From positions 57,189 to 121,188 of the forward strand of contig CACOBT010000004.1 of NCBI GenBank assembly GCA_902625535.1: a DNA stretch of 64,000 bases. Reading direction: 5' to 3'. This document shows, piece after piece, positions 46,903 through 55,328 of this stretch; within the stretch, counting starts at the first letter, position 1; the number at the start of each line of letters is the position of its first letter. Under the pieces are notes generated by a model that was not told the origin of the DNA, did no database searches, and saw nothing but the letters and a program-made list of their open reading frames with translations. A program made the position numbers and the translations under genes. The stretch comes from an uncultured beta proteobacterium. Its GTDB lineage: Bacteria; Pseudomonadota; Gammaproteobacteria; Burkholderiales; Burkholderiaceae_A.

Positions 46903-47340
46903 TTATTTAATTTCAACGTTACCCATCATCTGACCAAAATGTCCCGGAAAACTACAAAAAAAGGTGTACTTCTGGTTTTTTGAAAGTTTTGTGGCATTAA
47001 ACGTAACGTTCGTTTCTGCACCGCCTCCTATTATTGCAGTTTTGGCAATAACTTCAGGCATTTCTGGCAAGTATCCCGAGGTCAGACCTAGTTTTGGGTC
47101 AATGCTAGAAACAACTTTACTGTAGTTTCCAGATTCAATTATTACAACATTGTGACCAGCCCACTCAGCTGCTATTTCCCCCGTGTGCTTAAAATTAATA
47201 GTGAATTGATCACATGACGAATCAACTTCTATTTTTCGTGTATCAAATCTCATGTTGTCATTTGCAGTCAACTCAAGCGAACAAGCTGCATAAAGATTAA
47301 ATGATAATGTTGTGGATATTAGACAAAATAAATAACGCAT
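46903..47340 (-). CDS. Azurin
   Basis: Periplasmic type 1 blue copper protein. A signal peptide (1-18) precedes ACSLEL. Copper ligands are His63 (AGHNVVI), Cys129 and His134 (FFCSFPGHF) and Met138, with the Cys20-Cys43 disulfide of azurins. I start at ATG 47340, with GGGAG 8-9 nt upstream (145 residues). It may exchange electrons with the cytochrome c at 37271 and the terminal oxidase encoded at the window end. Confidence 0.94.
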   Translation of the reverse strand: MRYLFCLISTTLSFNLYAACSLELTANDNMRFDTRKIEVDSSCDQFTINFKHTGEIAAEWAGHNVVIIESGNYSKVVSSIDPKLGLTSGYLPEMPEVIAKTAIIGGGAETNVTFNATKLSKNQKYTFFCSFPGHFGQMMGNVEIK

Positions 47341-47569
47341 TATATGAGCTCCCAAAATATTAAATTAATCATTGAAATTAAAAAATTCTTGATATACAGA
47401 ATTAAAAATTCCACTGGTTAATTAGACGCTAGAACTTGTTTGCTGAATATTTTTTTTAAGAATCACAGATAAATTTTACTAAAAAAATTAATACTAGCTG
47501 CAAAACTATGGACATTGTTAATTATATTAGCGAAGAAGCACTATTTTATATATTAGACAAAAATTAAAG

Positions 47570-47875
47570 TTAGAAATGTAAGTAAACAGTATTCTCCTCT
47601 TTAACAAATTCTATTCTCTTCATTGAATAATGGTTATTTGACAGAATTCTTTTTCCATCGTTCAAATCAGAACCGTCTCCTGAAATTGAAGGTATGATTC
47701 TAACTTTTGTTTCTCTGTCTATACCTAACTCTACTATCCGGTCATGAATATACACTACAGTCATATCGTCATCAAAGTCTTTTTGATTTTTTTCTATATT
47801 TCCTAGCATAGGATATTCATCGTCACCATTCTCATCAGGTTCATATTGATATCTGGTTTCGCCTAAAACTCTCAT
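47570..47875 (-). CDS. Acidic hypothetical protein
   Basis: A 101-residue acidic protein with an AGGAG site 6 nt before the ATG. It has no signal peptide or membrane helix, and no family is recognised. Its last strand loosely resembles the end of the protein at 40777. Confidence 0.55.
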   Translation of the reverse strand: MRVLGETRYQYEPDENGDDEYPMLGNIEKNQKDFDDDMTVVYIHDRIVELGIDRETKVRIIPSISGDGSDLNDGKRILSNNHYSMKRIEFVKEENTVYLHF

Positions 47876-48294
47876 AAAAATCTCCTAAATTCATACCTAC
47901 CGCCAAAAAAAATCCGACTATAAACGTATGTATTGAAACTATATTTACAGATACAAGTTTTAGATGAAATATAGTTTTATATTAAATATATCTTCCAATC
48001 AATTTCAGTCTGGGAGTTTACTTGAACATTATCTATAACAAGTTTTTATTTTAACAAATATTTTTCCAAAAAGACTATTTTCTTTTTAAATAAATTTATA
48101 CCCTTTGTTAATATGGGATAGCTGAGGTTGTAATAATTATTCTATTCCCACACCGCAGCTAATTCTTGAATGTCATTAGTACTATCGTATGCTATCCCTT
48201 CAACAATTACAGAATAATACACGATAGAAGAATAGATAATTGAACTTGCGGATTTAAAATTGCTCAAAGTGATGAATAAATATAGGGATTTGTT
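47876..48294. other. Gap with a strong imperfect hairpin
   Basis: 419 bases between divergent small genes. The only feature I see is the hairpin at 48119-48161, listed separately. Confidence 0.4.
48119..48161. repeat. Imperfect inverted repeat
   Basis: TAGCTG-a-GGT-t-GT (48119-48131) pairs with AC-ACC-g-CAGCTA (48150-48161) around an AT-rich loop, about 11 pairs with one mismatch and one bulge. No T run follows, so it is not an ordinary terminator. It may be a regulatory or RNA structure. Confidence 0.5.
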
Positions 48295-48615
48295 ATGAGC
48301 ATATTTGAATTGACGGTGATAGGTTTTTTGGTACTAATATTGATTGGAATGTTTTTAATTGGCAGGTGCATAATGGTAATCATGATTAATAGTCGATTAG
48401 TCAATAGAAAGATAGATTCGCATAATCTGGTTGACTTGAAATTAAGGTTTTTCAGATTTTTGCACTTTAATGGCTATGAAAAAAAAGGGAGTGGTGAACA
48501 TTATTTGGGTGAAATTCTTGAAACATTTATGAACTCTAATATTATTGATAATAAGCAAAAGGATAGTTTGAGGAGCATATATCAGACATTTTTAAAAAAT
48601 CAAAAACCTAATTAG
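48295..48615 (+). CDS. Small membrane-anchored protein, unknown
   Basis: A 106-residue protein with AGGGA 6 nt before the ATG. A membrane helix (about 5-30) is followed by a soluble tail with EHYLGEILETFMNSNIIDNKQK, probably a helical hairpin. No family is recognised. The next gene follows within 70 nt in the same direction, likely one operon. Confidence 0.6.
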   Translation: MSIFELTVIGFLVLILIGMFLIGRCIMVIMINSRLVNRKIDSHNLVDLKLRFFRFLHFNGYEKKGSGEHYLGEILETFMNSNIIDNKQKDSLRSIYQTFLKNQKPN

Positions 48616-48678
48616 GGAGAATATAGTGAGTGAAATGGATTTAGATAGCCAAGATTTTCAAAATACATCGATCATAAT

Positions 48679-49206
48679 TTGTATGAATTAGAATCGCGAT
48701 TAGAACAACTGAAAGATAATACACTCTATTTTGAGACAATAGATAAAGTATTCATCGATGTTGGTATAAGAAAAGATGGTAAGAATGTTCCACTCTGTAT
48801 AGGTAATATAATGTATGGAATGGGCGATATTTTCACAATATACCCGGACAAAAAGTCTTTAGAGATGTTGAAAGAACGTGGGTTAGATATTGATATTGAT
48901 ATTGATTCGATTAAAAATCAATTTACGATACAACATCAAAAAGAAATAGAAGATAAGAGAAAATATTATGGTAGTAAATTTAAAATTGAAAAAATACAGG
49001 AATTAAGAAAACAAATTATTCAGTTTTTAGATGTTGGCGGGAAAGATTTGAGTGACGAACAAAAATTAGATTTATTGAAAACAATACGATCTTACATGAT
49101 TGACGAAAATCTCAGCGATAAGATAAAAAAGAAAATGAGATTTGAAGAAATAATAGAAAAAGAAAAAGAAATCTACGAAAGAATTAAACAATTTGAAAGG
49201 GATTAG
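48679..49206 (+). CDS. Charged helical protein, possibly frameshifted at its N-terminus
   Basis: A 175-residue, Lys/Glu-rich, probably helical protein with no recognised family. The only start in the frame is a TTG at 48679 without a ribosome site. Upstream, GGGAGA stands before a GTG at 48626 in a different frame, which reads MSEMDLDSQDFQ and stops soon. A single extra T in the run at 48655-48658 would join the two as SQDF-SKYIDHNLYELE. So either the gene carries a one-base deletion or it uses a weak start. Confidence 0.55.
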   Translation: MYELESRLEQLKDNTLYFETIDKVFIDVGIRKDGKNVPLCIGNIMYGMGDIFTIYPDKKSLEMLKERGLDIDIDIDSIKNQFTIQHQKEIEDKRKYYGSKFKIEKIQELRKQIIQFLDVGGKDLSDEQKLDLLKTIRSYMIDENLSDKIKKKMRFEEIIEKEKEIYERIKQFERD

Positions 49207-49223
49207 TTAGCTTGATTTAATTA

Positions 49224-49248
49224 AACCACTGTAGTAACAAGAGTGGTT
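49224..49248. terminator. Hairpin between convergent genes
   Basis: AACCACT (49224-49230) and AGTGGTT (49242-49248) form a perfect seven-pair stem with an 11-base loop. The flanks are T- and A-rich on both sides. It lies between the convergent ends of the gene at 48679 and ychF, a place for a bidirectional terminator. Confidence 0.55.
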
Positions 49249-49277
49249 ACTGTTTATAACAAATTTTGAAAAGTGGG

Positions 49278-50369
49278 TTAAACATTGAATTTAAACTGTA
49301 TAACGTCTCCATCGTTAACAACGTAGTCTTTTCCTTCAGAACGAAGTTTTCCTGCCTCCTTAGCCGCTACATCCGAGCGATAGTTAATGAAGTCAGTATA
49401 ACTGATAACATCTGCACGAATAAATCCTCGTTCAAAGTCAGAATGAATTTCTCCAGCTGCTGCTGGAGCTGTTGAATGTTTTTTTATCGTCCATGCCCTA
49501 ACCTCATTTGGCCCAGCAGTGAAAAACGTATGTAATCCCAACAAACAAAACGCCTCTCTAATCAAACGATTCAATCCAGGTTCTTCCATTCCAGACTCTT
49601 TTAAAAAATCTTTTCTTTCACCTTCGTCAAATTCTACTAACTGAGACTCTAAGGAAGCACAGATCGCAACTACAGGTATCTTCGTATTCTTTCCATAGGA
49701 AACAAGCTCATTTAAATAGCTATTTCCGACAAATTTATCCTCGCCTACATTTGCAACAAACATCATTGGCTTAAGAGTTAGAAGGTTAAAGTTTGCCAAA
49801 ACTTTCCTTTCTCGCTCCTCAAAGGAAACATTTTTTAACGAACCAAATTTATCTAACAGACTTAAACATTTTTTCACTAATTCGTATTCAAACTTTACCT
49901 CTTTATCACCCGACTTCTGTGACTTCTCAAGTTTGGTAATTCGCTTTTCTATCGTAGCTAAGTCACTGAGGGCTAACTCTGTTGTAATTGTCTCAATATC
50001 AGATATCGGATCGACTTTACCATTTACATGCGTCACGTTTTCGTCCTCAAAACAACGGACCACGTTTATAATCGCAGAGCTTTCTCTGATATTCGCCAAA
50101 AATTTATTCCCGAGTCCTTCACCTTTGCTTGCACCTGCAACGAGACCTGCGATATCTGTAAATTCGACAATCGCGCTTATTGTTTTTTTTGGGTTTAGAA
50201 GATCACTGATTTTCTTTAATCTGGAATCAGGTACTTCAACAACTCCCGTATTGGGCTCAATTGTGCAAAAAGGGTAATTCTCCGCAGCAACATTTGATTT
50301 CGTTAACGCGTTGAAAAGCGTACTCTTCCCAACGTTTGGCAAACCCACAAAACCGCACTTTAGGCCCAT
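49278..50369 (-). CDS. ychF: Redox-regulated ATPase YchF (Obg family)
   Basis: Ribosome-associated ATPase of the TRAFAC class. The 363 residues start MGLKCGFVGLPNVGKSTLFNALT (Walker A), with DIAGLVAGASKGEGLGNKFL as switch II and a C-terminal TGS-like domain (FFTAGPNEVRAWTI and DFERGFIRADVISY). It abuts pth, the usual pair in betaproteobacteria, at the end of prs-rplY-pth-ychF. Confidence 0.96.
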   Translation of the reverse strand: MGLKCGFVGLPNVGKSTLFNALTKSNVAAENYPFCTIEPNTGVVEVPDSRLKKISDLLNPKKTISAIVEFTDIAGLVAGASKGEGLGNKFLANIRESSAIINVVRCFEDENVTHVNGKVDPISDIETITTELALSDLATIEKRITKLEKSQKSGDKEVKFEYELVKKCLSLLDKFGSLKNVSFEERERKVLANFNLLTLKPMMFVANVGEDKFVGNSYLNELVSYGKNTKIPVVAICASLESQLVEFDEGERKDFLKESGMEEPGLNRLIREAFCLLGLHTFFTAGPNEVRAWTIKKHSTAPAAAGEIHSDFERGFIRADVISYTDFINYRSDVAAKEAGKLRSEGKDYVVNDGDVIQFKFNV

Positions 50370-50962
50370 TATTTTATATCCTGTTGAAGATAAGAATTCG
50401 CTTCAAGAACATCCATCTGCGCTATTTTGCTTAAAAATTTTGAGCAAAACTGGATAATGTTTCCTATGGCTTCCTCATCACCTTTAGAAGGTCTTTGGAG
50501 TACAAAGCTGGAGACGGATTGATTAAGACCCAAAATTCTCGGGTGGCCGATGCCGATGCGTACCCTCTTGAAGTTCTGCTGTCCGAGGGATCTGTATATA
50601 TCTAGAATTCCATTATGACCTGCTGCACCTCCTCCTAATTGAATTTTTGCAGCTCCCGGAATCAAATCCAGTTCATCGTGAATTACCATTATCTGATTCA
50701 CATTTATACTAAAATATGCACACACATTATTAACAGTTTTTCCAGACTCATTCATATAGACGGTAGGCCTTACAAGCATAAGTTTCTCGCCCACTCTATC
50801 AGGAATCCAAAAACAAATTTCCGCAAAAAGTTTCTGCTTGATTTCCCAGTTTAAATTTGAATGTTTGCCGAGTTCAGAAAATACCCATTGAGCAACGTTG
50901 TGTCGGGTAGCAGCATATTCCTTCCCCGGATTACCAAGAGCAATAATACATTTAGTTTCCAA
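50369..50962 (-). CDS. pth: Peptidyl-tRNA hydrolase
   Basis: Releases tRNA from prematurely terminated peptidyl-tRNA. The 197-residue protein has IIALGNPGKEYAATRHNVAQW with the catalytic His, RPTVYMNESGKTV and the block VIHDELDLIPG with GGGAAGHNGILDI. It lies 20 nt after rplY and overlaps ychF by one base. Confidence 0.97.
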   Translation of the reverse strand: METKCIIALGNPGKEYAATRHNVAQWVFSELGKHSNLNWEIKQKLFAEICFWIPDRVGEKLMLVRPTVYMNESGKTVNNVCAYFSINVNQIMVIHDELDLIPGAAKIQLGGGAAGHNGILDIYRSLGQQNFKRVRIGIGHPRILGLNQSVSSFVLQRPSKGDEEAIGNIIQFCSKFLSKIAQMDVLEANSYLQQDIK

Positions 50963-50982
50963 ATTCCCTCGCCAACTGGCGA

Positions 50983-51672
50983 CTAACTCGCGCCTGCTTC
51001 AGACTCCCCTGATCCTGTCGAATTGCTATTGTCAACCTCATCGGATGTCGAAGCAATTTCATCCGCACTGGATTCTTCCTCATCATCGGAAGCTCCTCCC
51101 TTTGGCTTTATTGCCGTCACAACAACAGGATCATCCTGTCCATGCAATATAGGCTCTACGCCTTTCGGGAAACTTAACTGGCTTATATGAAGTGAATTAC
51201 CAATTTCTAAGTCGGTTAGATCAATCTCAATAAAACTCGGTAAATCTTTAGGCAAGCAAGTTATTTCCACGTCATTTAATATATGCGATATGGTGCCCCC
51301 TGCCATTTTAACAGCAGGCGAATCTTCTTCTCCAATAAAATGCAGGGGAACGTTAGTGTGGATTCTTTTCTTTTCATCAACTCGTTGGAAGTCGATGTGG
51401 GTTACCTGTCTTCTAAAGGGATGCATTTGGTAGTCACGTAAAAGTACTTTCTCCACAGCTCCCTCAACATCCAAATTAAGAATGGAGGAATGAAATGATT
51501 CGACGTCAAGAGCAAGAGAAATATGGTTATGGTCTAACTGTATCAACGTAGGATTGTCATCCGAACCATAAACAACCCCAGGAATCTTTCCTGATCTTCT
51601 TAATTTTTTTGACGCAGAGGAACCACTTAATTCCCGATTCTCTGCCTTAATGTTCGTGACACTACCTTTCAT
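50983..51672 (-). CDS. rplY: 50S ribosomal protein L25/CTC
   Basis: The 229-residue long CTC-type L25 binds 5S rRNA. The L25 domain (residues 1-95) starts KAENRELSGSSASKKLRRSGKIPGVVYG. A beta domain follows, then an acidic Ser/Glu-rich tail from about residue 195. It sits between prs and pth as in other betaproteobacteria. Confidence 0.95.
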   Translation of the reverse strand: MKGSVTNIKAENRELSGSSASKKLRRSGKIPGVVYGSDDNPTLIQLDHNHISLALDVESFHSSILNLDVEGAVEKVLLRDYQMHPFRRQVTHIDFQRVDEKKRIHTNVPLHFIGEEDSPAVKMAGGTISHILNDVEITCLPKDLPSFIEIDLTDLEIGNSLHISQLSFPKGVEPILHGQDDPVVVTAIKPKGGASDDEEESSADEIASTSDEVDNSNSTGSGESEAGAS

Positions 51673-51740
51673 AATAACCCAATTCTTGCCTCTAAGATAA
51701 GTTTATAGTGTACCTAAAATTTTTTTGCTTGGCCATTTTT

Positions 51741-52673
51741 TCAGTCCAGGAATAATGAACTTACACTATCTGATTTTGAAATCCTCAGTATCGTCTCTGC
51801 CATAAGACCTCCACAACTTATTTGTTTAATTTTTTCAGACTTTGAACCTTCGGCACTCAACGGAATTGTGTCAGTAACTACGAGTTGATCTAGCGCTGAT
51901 TTTTCAATCCTGCTGACTGCCTCACCAGACAATACTGGGTGAGTGCAATATGCATTGACAGCAACTGCTCCCTTTCCCTTCAACGCATCTGCTGCTCGAA
52001 TGAGTGTACCAGCGGTGTCAACTACGTCATCCATAATAAGACAAGTCCTATTAGATACGTCTCCCAAAACGGTCATGACCTCAGAAACATTAGCCTTCGA
52101 TCTTCTTTTATCAATTATGGCTAAATCCGTATTGAGCTCTTTTGCAAATGCTCTAGCTCTCACTACACCCCCGACATCGGGAGATACTACAATCGGGGCG
52201 TGGTAATCGTTCTTACAGATTTCACCCAACATTATTGGCGTAGCATATATATTATCAACGGGAATATCAAAAAACCCTTGGATTTGATCTGAATGTAAAT
52301 CCATAGTCAGAATTCTATTTGCTCCCGTCGACTCGAGCATATTTGCAACGACTTTGGCGCTGATAGGAACTCGAGATGAACGAACGCGTCTGTCTTGTCT
52401 AGCATAACCAAAATATGGAATTGCCGCAGTAATCCTTCCAGCCGAAGATCTCCTTAAAGCATCCACGATCAGTAATATTTCCATTAAATTATCATTTGAG
52501 GGAAAACAGGTGGACTGCAATACGAAAATATCTTTGCCTCTAACGTGCTCAAGTATTTCAATAGAAATCTCATTGTCAGAAAATCTTGAAACACTAGCTT
52601 TCCCCAGCTTTATACCAAGCTTTTTCGTCACCTCTTGTGCAAGTTGAAGATTTGCACTTCCTGTGAATACCAT
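51741..52673 (-). CDS. prs: Ribose-phosphate pyrophosphokinase
   Basis: Makes PRPP, which HisG in this window also consumes. It has the ATP/magnesium region DNEISIEI, the RQDRR block of the flexible loop, and the PRPP-binding loop [14 protein letters not shown] start at ATG 52673 ([12 protein letters not shown], 310 residues). A TTG at 52691 would add six residues, as some relatives have; neither has a good ribosome site. The frame stays open through the tRNA upstream, which is not coding. Confidence 0.95.
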   Translation of the reverse strand: MVFTGSANLQLAQEVTKKLGIKLGKASVSRFSDNEISIEILEHVRGKDIFVLQSTCFPSNDNLMEILLIVDALRRSSAGRITAAIPYFGYARQDRRVRSSRVPISAKVVANMLESTGANRILTMDLHSDQIQGFFDIPVDNIYATPIMLGEICKNDYHAPIVVSPDVGGVVRARAFAKELNTDLAIIDKRRSKANVSEVMTVLGDVSNRTCLIMDDVVDTAGTLIRAADALKGKGAVAVNAYCTHPVLSGEAVSRIEKSALDQLVVTDTIPLSAEGSKSEKIKQISCGGLMAETILRISKSDSVSSLFLD

Positions 52674-52738
52674 CAAATCATTTGATAGCAAAGGCTCGGG
52701 AGAAGAGAATCTATTTTTCAAATTAACAACGCAAAATT

Positions 52739-52815
52739 TGGCTGGGGAGGAAGGACTCGAACCCTCGCATGCCGGAATCAAAATCCGGTGCCTTAACCAA
52801 CTTGGCTACTCCCCA
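52739..52815 (-). tRNA. tRNA-Gln (UUG anticodon)
   Basis: A complete 77-base cloverleaf on the minus strand with an encoded CCA end. Acceptor TGGGGAG pairs with CTCCCCA. The anticodon stem CCGGA/TCCGG encloses TTTTGAT with anticodon TTG, and the T arm carries GGTTCGAGTCC. A tRNA-Gln immediately upstream of prs is typical of betaproteobacteria. Confidence 0.97.
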
Positions 52816-52876
52816 ATGTTTTTTCGGAAATATAAAAACTCATTTTAATTAAATTTTTCTTTTTGAACAAATATTC

Positions 52877-53356
52877 TCATTTTGCCAACTTCTTTTTTAA
52901 ATGCGATCTTACGGACGGATATACAAATTCAGAAACGTCTCCTCCTAGTACAGCAATTTCTCTGACAATTGTCCCCGATATAAATTGATACTGTTCCGAC
53001 GGCGTGAGAAAAACTGTTTCTATTTCTGGAATTAAGTGCCTGTTCATTCCAGCCATTTGAAATTCAAACTCGAAATCCGATACTGCCCTCAATCCCCTAA
53101 TAATGACTTTTGCCCTGTGACTGTATAAAAAATCTCTTAACAGACCTGTAAAACCGTAAACCTTAACCATATCGTTTTCTTGAAAAACCTCTTTTGCAAT
53201 CAAAACGCGTTCCTCTAGAGTAAAAAAAGGGCTCTTATTGGGACTTTCTGCAACAGCCAAAATTATCTGCTCGAAAAGAGCTGACGCTCTTCTGACAATA
53301 TCTTGATGCCCACGTGTGAGGGGATCAAACGTTCCAGGATATACCGCGATGGTCAT
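52877..53356 (-). CDS. coaD: Phosphopantetheine adenylyltransferase
   Basis: Fourth step of coenzyme A synthesis. The 159-residue protein starts [21 protein letters not shown] with the T/HxGH nucleotide motif. It has the [19 protein letters not shown] block and [10 protein letters not shown]. It lies 21 nt after rsmD. Confidence 0.97.
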   Translation of the reverse strand: MTIAVYPGTFDPLTRGHQDIVRRASALFEQIILAVAESPNKSPFFTLEERVLIAKEVFQENDMVKVYGFTGLLRDFLYSHRAKVIIRGLRAVSDFEFEFQMAGMNRHLIPEIETVFLTPSEQYQFISGTIVREIAVLGGDVSEFVYPSVRSHLKKKLAK

Positions 53357-53377
53357 AAGAGCTCTAACTGTGATGAT

Positions 53378-53941
53378 TTACAAAATTCTGTATAGTCCAT
53401 ATTCGATTATCCCAGCTCTTGCCGACTTCCAACATTCTACCCCAGAATCAAGAGAGATTGACTTAGAACGCTCCTTTTCTAGATATATGAGCCCATTTTT
53501 TTTTACGAAAGGTTTTACCAGTGAAAAATAAGTGCCGGGATTATTGAAAGAAAAAGGAGGGTCTAAAAAAATTAGATCGTAATTTGTAGGAAATCTGCTC
53601 TGTAGCCAGATTGAAACGTCCTCGTTAATTAGCTCGACACTCTGCATCGACTTCAGCTTTGATAGCAAGCGTTTTATGTAATTAAGACATTCGATATTTT
53701 GATCAACGAAACAAGCTGACACAGCCCCTCTGCTCAAAGCCTCCAACCCGAGAACACCTGAACCGCAAAATAAGTCCAAAACACTACAATTGTGTATTTG
53801 AAGGTCTTGACGTATCCAATTGAATACTGTTTCTCTCACTCTACTGGGCGTTGGCCTTACCAAATTGTCTGAGTATATGGGTACAGGAGTTCGTTTCCAA
53901 ATTCCTCCAGTAATACGGGTGACATTTCTCTTATTTTCCAA
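53378..53941 (-). CDS. rsmD: 16S rRNA (guanine-966-N2)-methyltransferase RsmD
   Basis: Methylates G966 of 16S rRNA. The 187-residue protein begins with RITGGIWKRTPVPIY and has RPTPSRVRETVFNWI, SAM motif VLDLFCGSGVLGLEALSRGA and the DPPF catalytic motif in LIFLDPPFSF. It overlaps the upstream M16 gene by 11 nt and precedes coaD. Confidence 0.95.
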   Translation of the reverse strand: MENKRNVTRITGGIWKRTPVPIYSDNLVRPTPSRVRETVFNWIRQDLQIHNCSVLDLFCGSGVLGLEALSRGAVSACFVDQNIECLNYIKRLLSKLKSMQSVELINEDVSIWLQSRFPTNYDLIFLDPPFSFNNPGTYFSLVKPFVKKNGLIYLEKERSKSISLDSGVECWKSARAGIIEYGLYRIL

Positions 53942-55328
53942 TTATTACCGTTTGCATGTTTTCTGAAACAAAATACGTCTTTAGAACCCTCTTTACATCC
54001 TCTCTCGTTACGGCAGCTATTCGGTCAACCCACTCGTCCAAATAATCCAGAGGTAGTTCATAATATGCAATCTGAGATAAATTCATCAAGGCTTTTTTGT
54101 TAGAATCAAGTTTAAGTGCAAATCCGCCAATCAATCCAGTTTTTGCCTTCTCCAATTCAATTTGGTTAGGCCCATTTTTTACAAAATCAGTGAGCGTTTC
54201 TTGAACAACTTTCAAAGCAAGAGCGGTACTTTTTTTACCTGTCTGAAGTCCAATGAAAAAAGGACCTTTCTGTTTCAATAAGCTGAAACCAGAAAAAACA
54301 CTATAAGACAAACCTCGTTTTTCCCTGACCTCAGTGGTAAGCCTTGATCCAAAACCACTACCGCCCAAAATATAGTTAGCAACGAAAAAAGGGAAAATAT
54401 CCTGTATTTGATGCCTCGCGAGCATTGGTGCTCCAATCCATATGTGACTCTGCTCTGCTGGATGACTTATTGTTACGGTCTCTGCCGATGGATAAATCAC
54501 AGGTGGTAGCATTTTTTTATATTGAAATTTTTGTGTTTCTGGATTGTCTTCATTCTTAACTTTTAATTGTTTCGACTCACCGCTGGTAAGCTTACGAAGA
54601 AATGGCCTCAATTGTTTTTCCGTTATGTCTCCAACGATCGAAACTGTAATTCTTTCGGGCGTCCAAAATCTCTGGAAAAACGTTTGCAGTTCAGTTCGGC
54701 TAATATTCTTTAAAGATTGTTCGGTTAAACTGCGGCCATAAGGGTGTTCCGGATACATTTTATCCCACAAATTTCTCAACGCAAGTTGCTGCGGCCTGGT
54801 AAGGCTCTCTCTTAAAGCAATCGAGCTTCGGCTTTTTTGTCGAGCTAGTATAGATTCGTCGAAAAGTGGGTTCGTAAAAACATCCCCTAGAAAATTACCT
54901 AAGCTCTCGACCACATCAGGTTCATTTAAAAAACGTAGAGAAATGGAGGCCTTGTCTCGACTCACATTTACTGCCCGGATAACAGAATTTTCCACGAAAA
55001 ATTCACCAACCTGTTCCTCGGAAATAATTTTTTCTCCTGACTTGTGTCCCTTCAACAACATTCTCCCAACCACTGAGGCAAGTCCTTCTAAACCGGAAGG
55101 GTCCCATCTGCTTCCTGCATCAACGTCTATCGCCACGTCTACCATCGGAAGCCTTTGTGATTTCACAAAGAAAACTGCACTTCCGCTATCTGTCTTCCAG
55201 TTTTTTATTAATAACCTTGGTTCAACTGACTGTTCGTCATTTGTTGCAGCCTGAGTGCTGAATATTGTCAACAGAATGGAAACGAAAGCTACCACGCAGT
55301 AATAAATCTTTAGTCTATTCTCTCTCAT
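53931..55328 (-). CDS. M16-family peptidase-like protein without zinc site
   Basis: A 465-residue periplasmic M16 protein. A signal peptide ends near STQA. The fold is that of pitrilysin, but the HxxEH zinc motif is absent: the corresponding helix reads GLEGLASVVGRMLLKGHKSG. It overlaps the active M16 gene by 4 nt, so the two likely form the usual heterodimer in which this is the non-catalytic partner. Substrates unknown. Confidence 0.88.
   Translation of the reverse strand: MRENRLKIYYCVVAFVSILLTIFSTQAATNDEQSVEPRLLIKNWKTDSGSAVFFVKSQRLPMVDVAIDVDAGSRWDPSGLEGLASVVGRMLLKGHKSGEKIISEEQVGEFFVENSVIRAVNVSRDKASISLRFLNEPDVVESLGNFLGDVFTNPLFDESILARQKSRSSIALRESLTRPQQLALRNLWDKMYPEHPYGRSLTEQSLKNISRTELQTFFQRFWTPERITVSIVGDITEKQLRPFLRKLTSGESKQLKVKNEDNPETQKFQYKKMLPPVIYPSAETVTISHPAEQSHIWIGAPMLARHQIQDIFPFFVANYILGGSGFGSRLTTEVREKRGLSYSVFSGFSLLKQKGPFFIGLQTGKKSTALALKVVQETLTDFVKNGPNQIELEKAKTGLIGGFALKLDSNKKALMNLSQIAYYELPLDYLDEWVDRIAAVTREDVKRVLKTYFVSENMQTVIIGK

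Noticed and set aside
52674..52781. Extension of prs upstream across the tRNA
   Set aside because: The frame is open but reads through tRNA-Gln, and the extra residues do not match the Prs family. The real start is at or near 52673.
52739..52815. tRNA-Gln as integration site of the accessory block
   Set aside because: The tRNA is still joined to prs and the block begins beyond ychF; I found no repeat of its 3' end.
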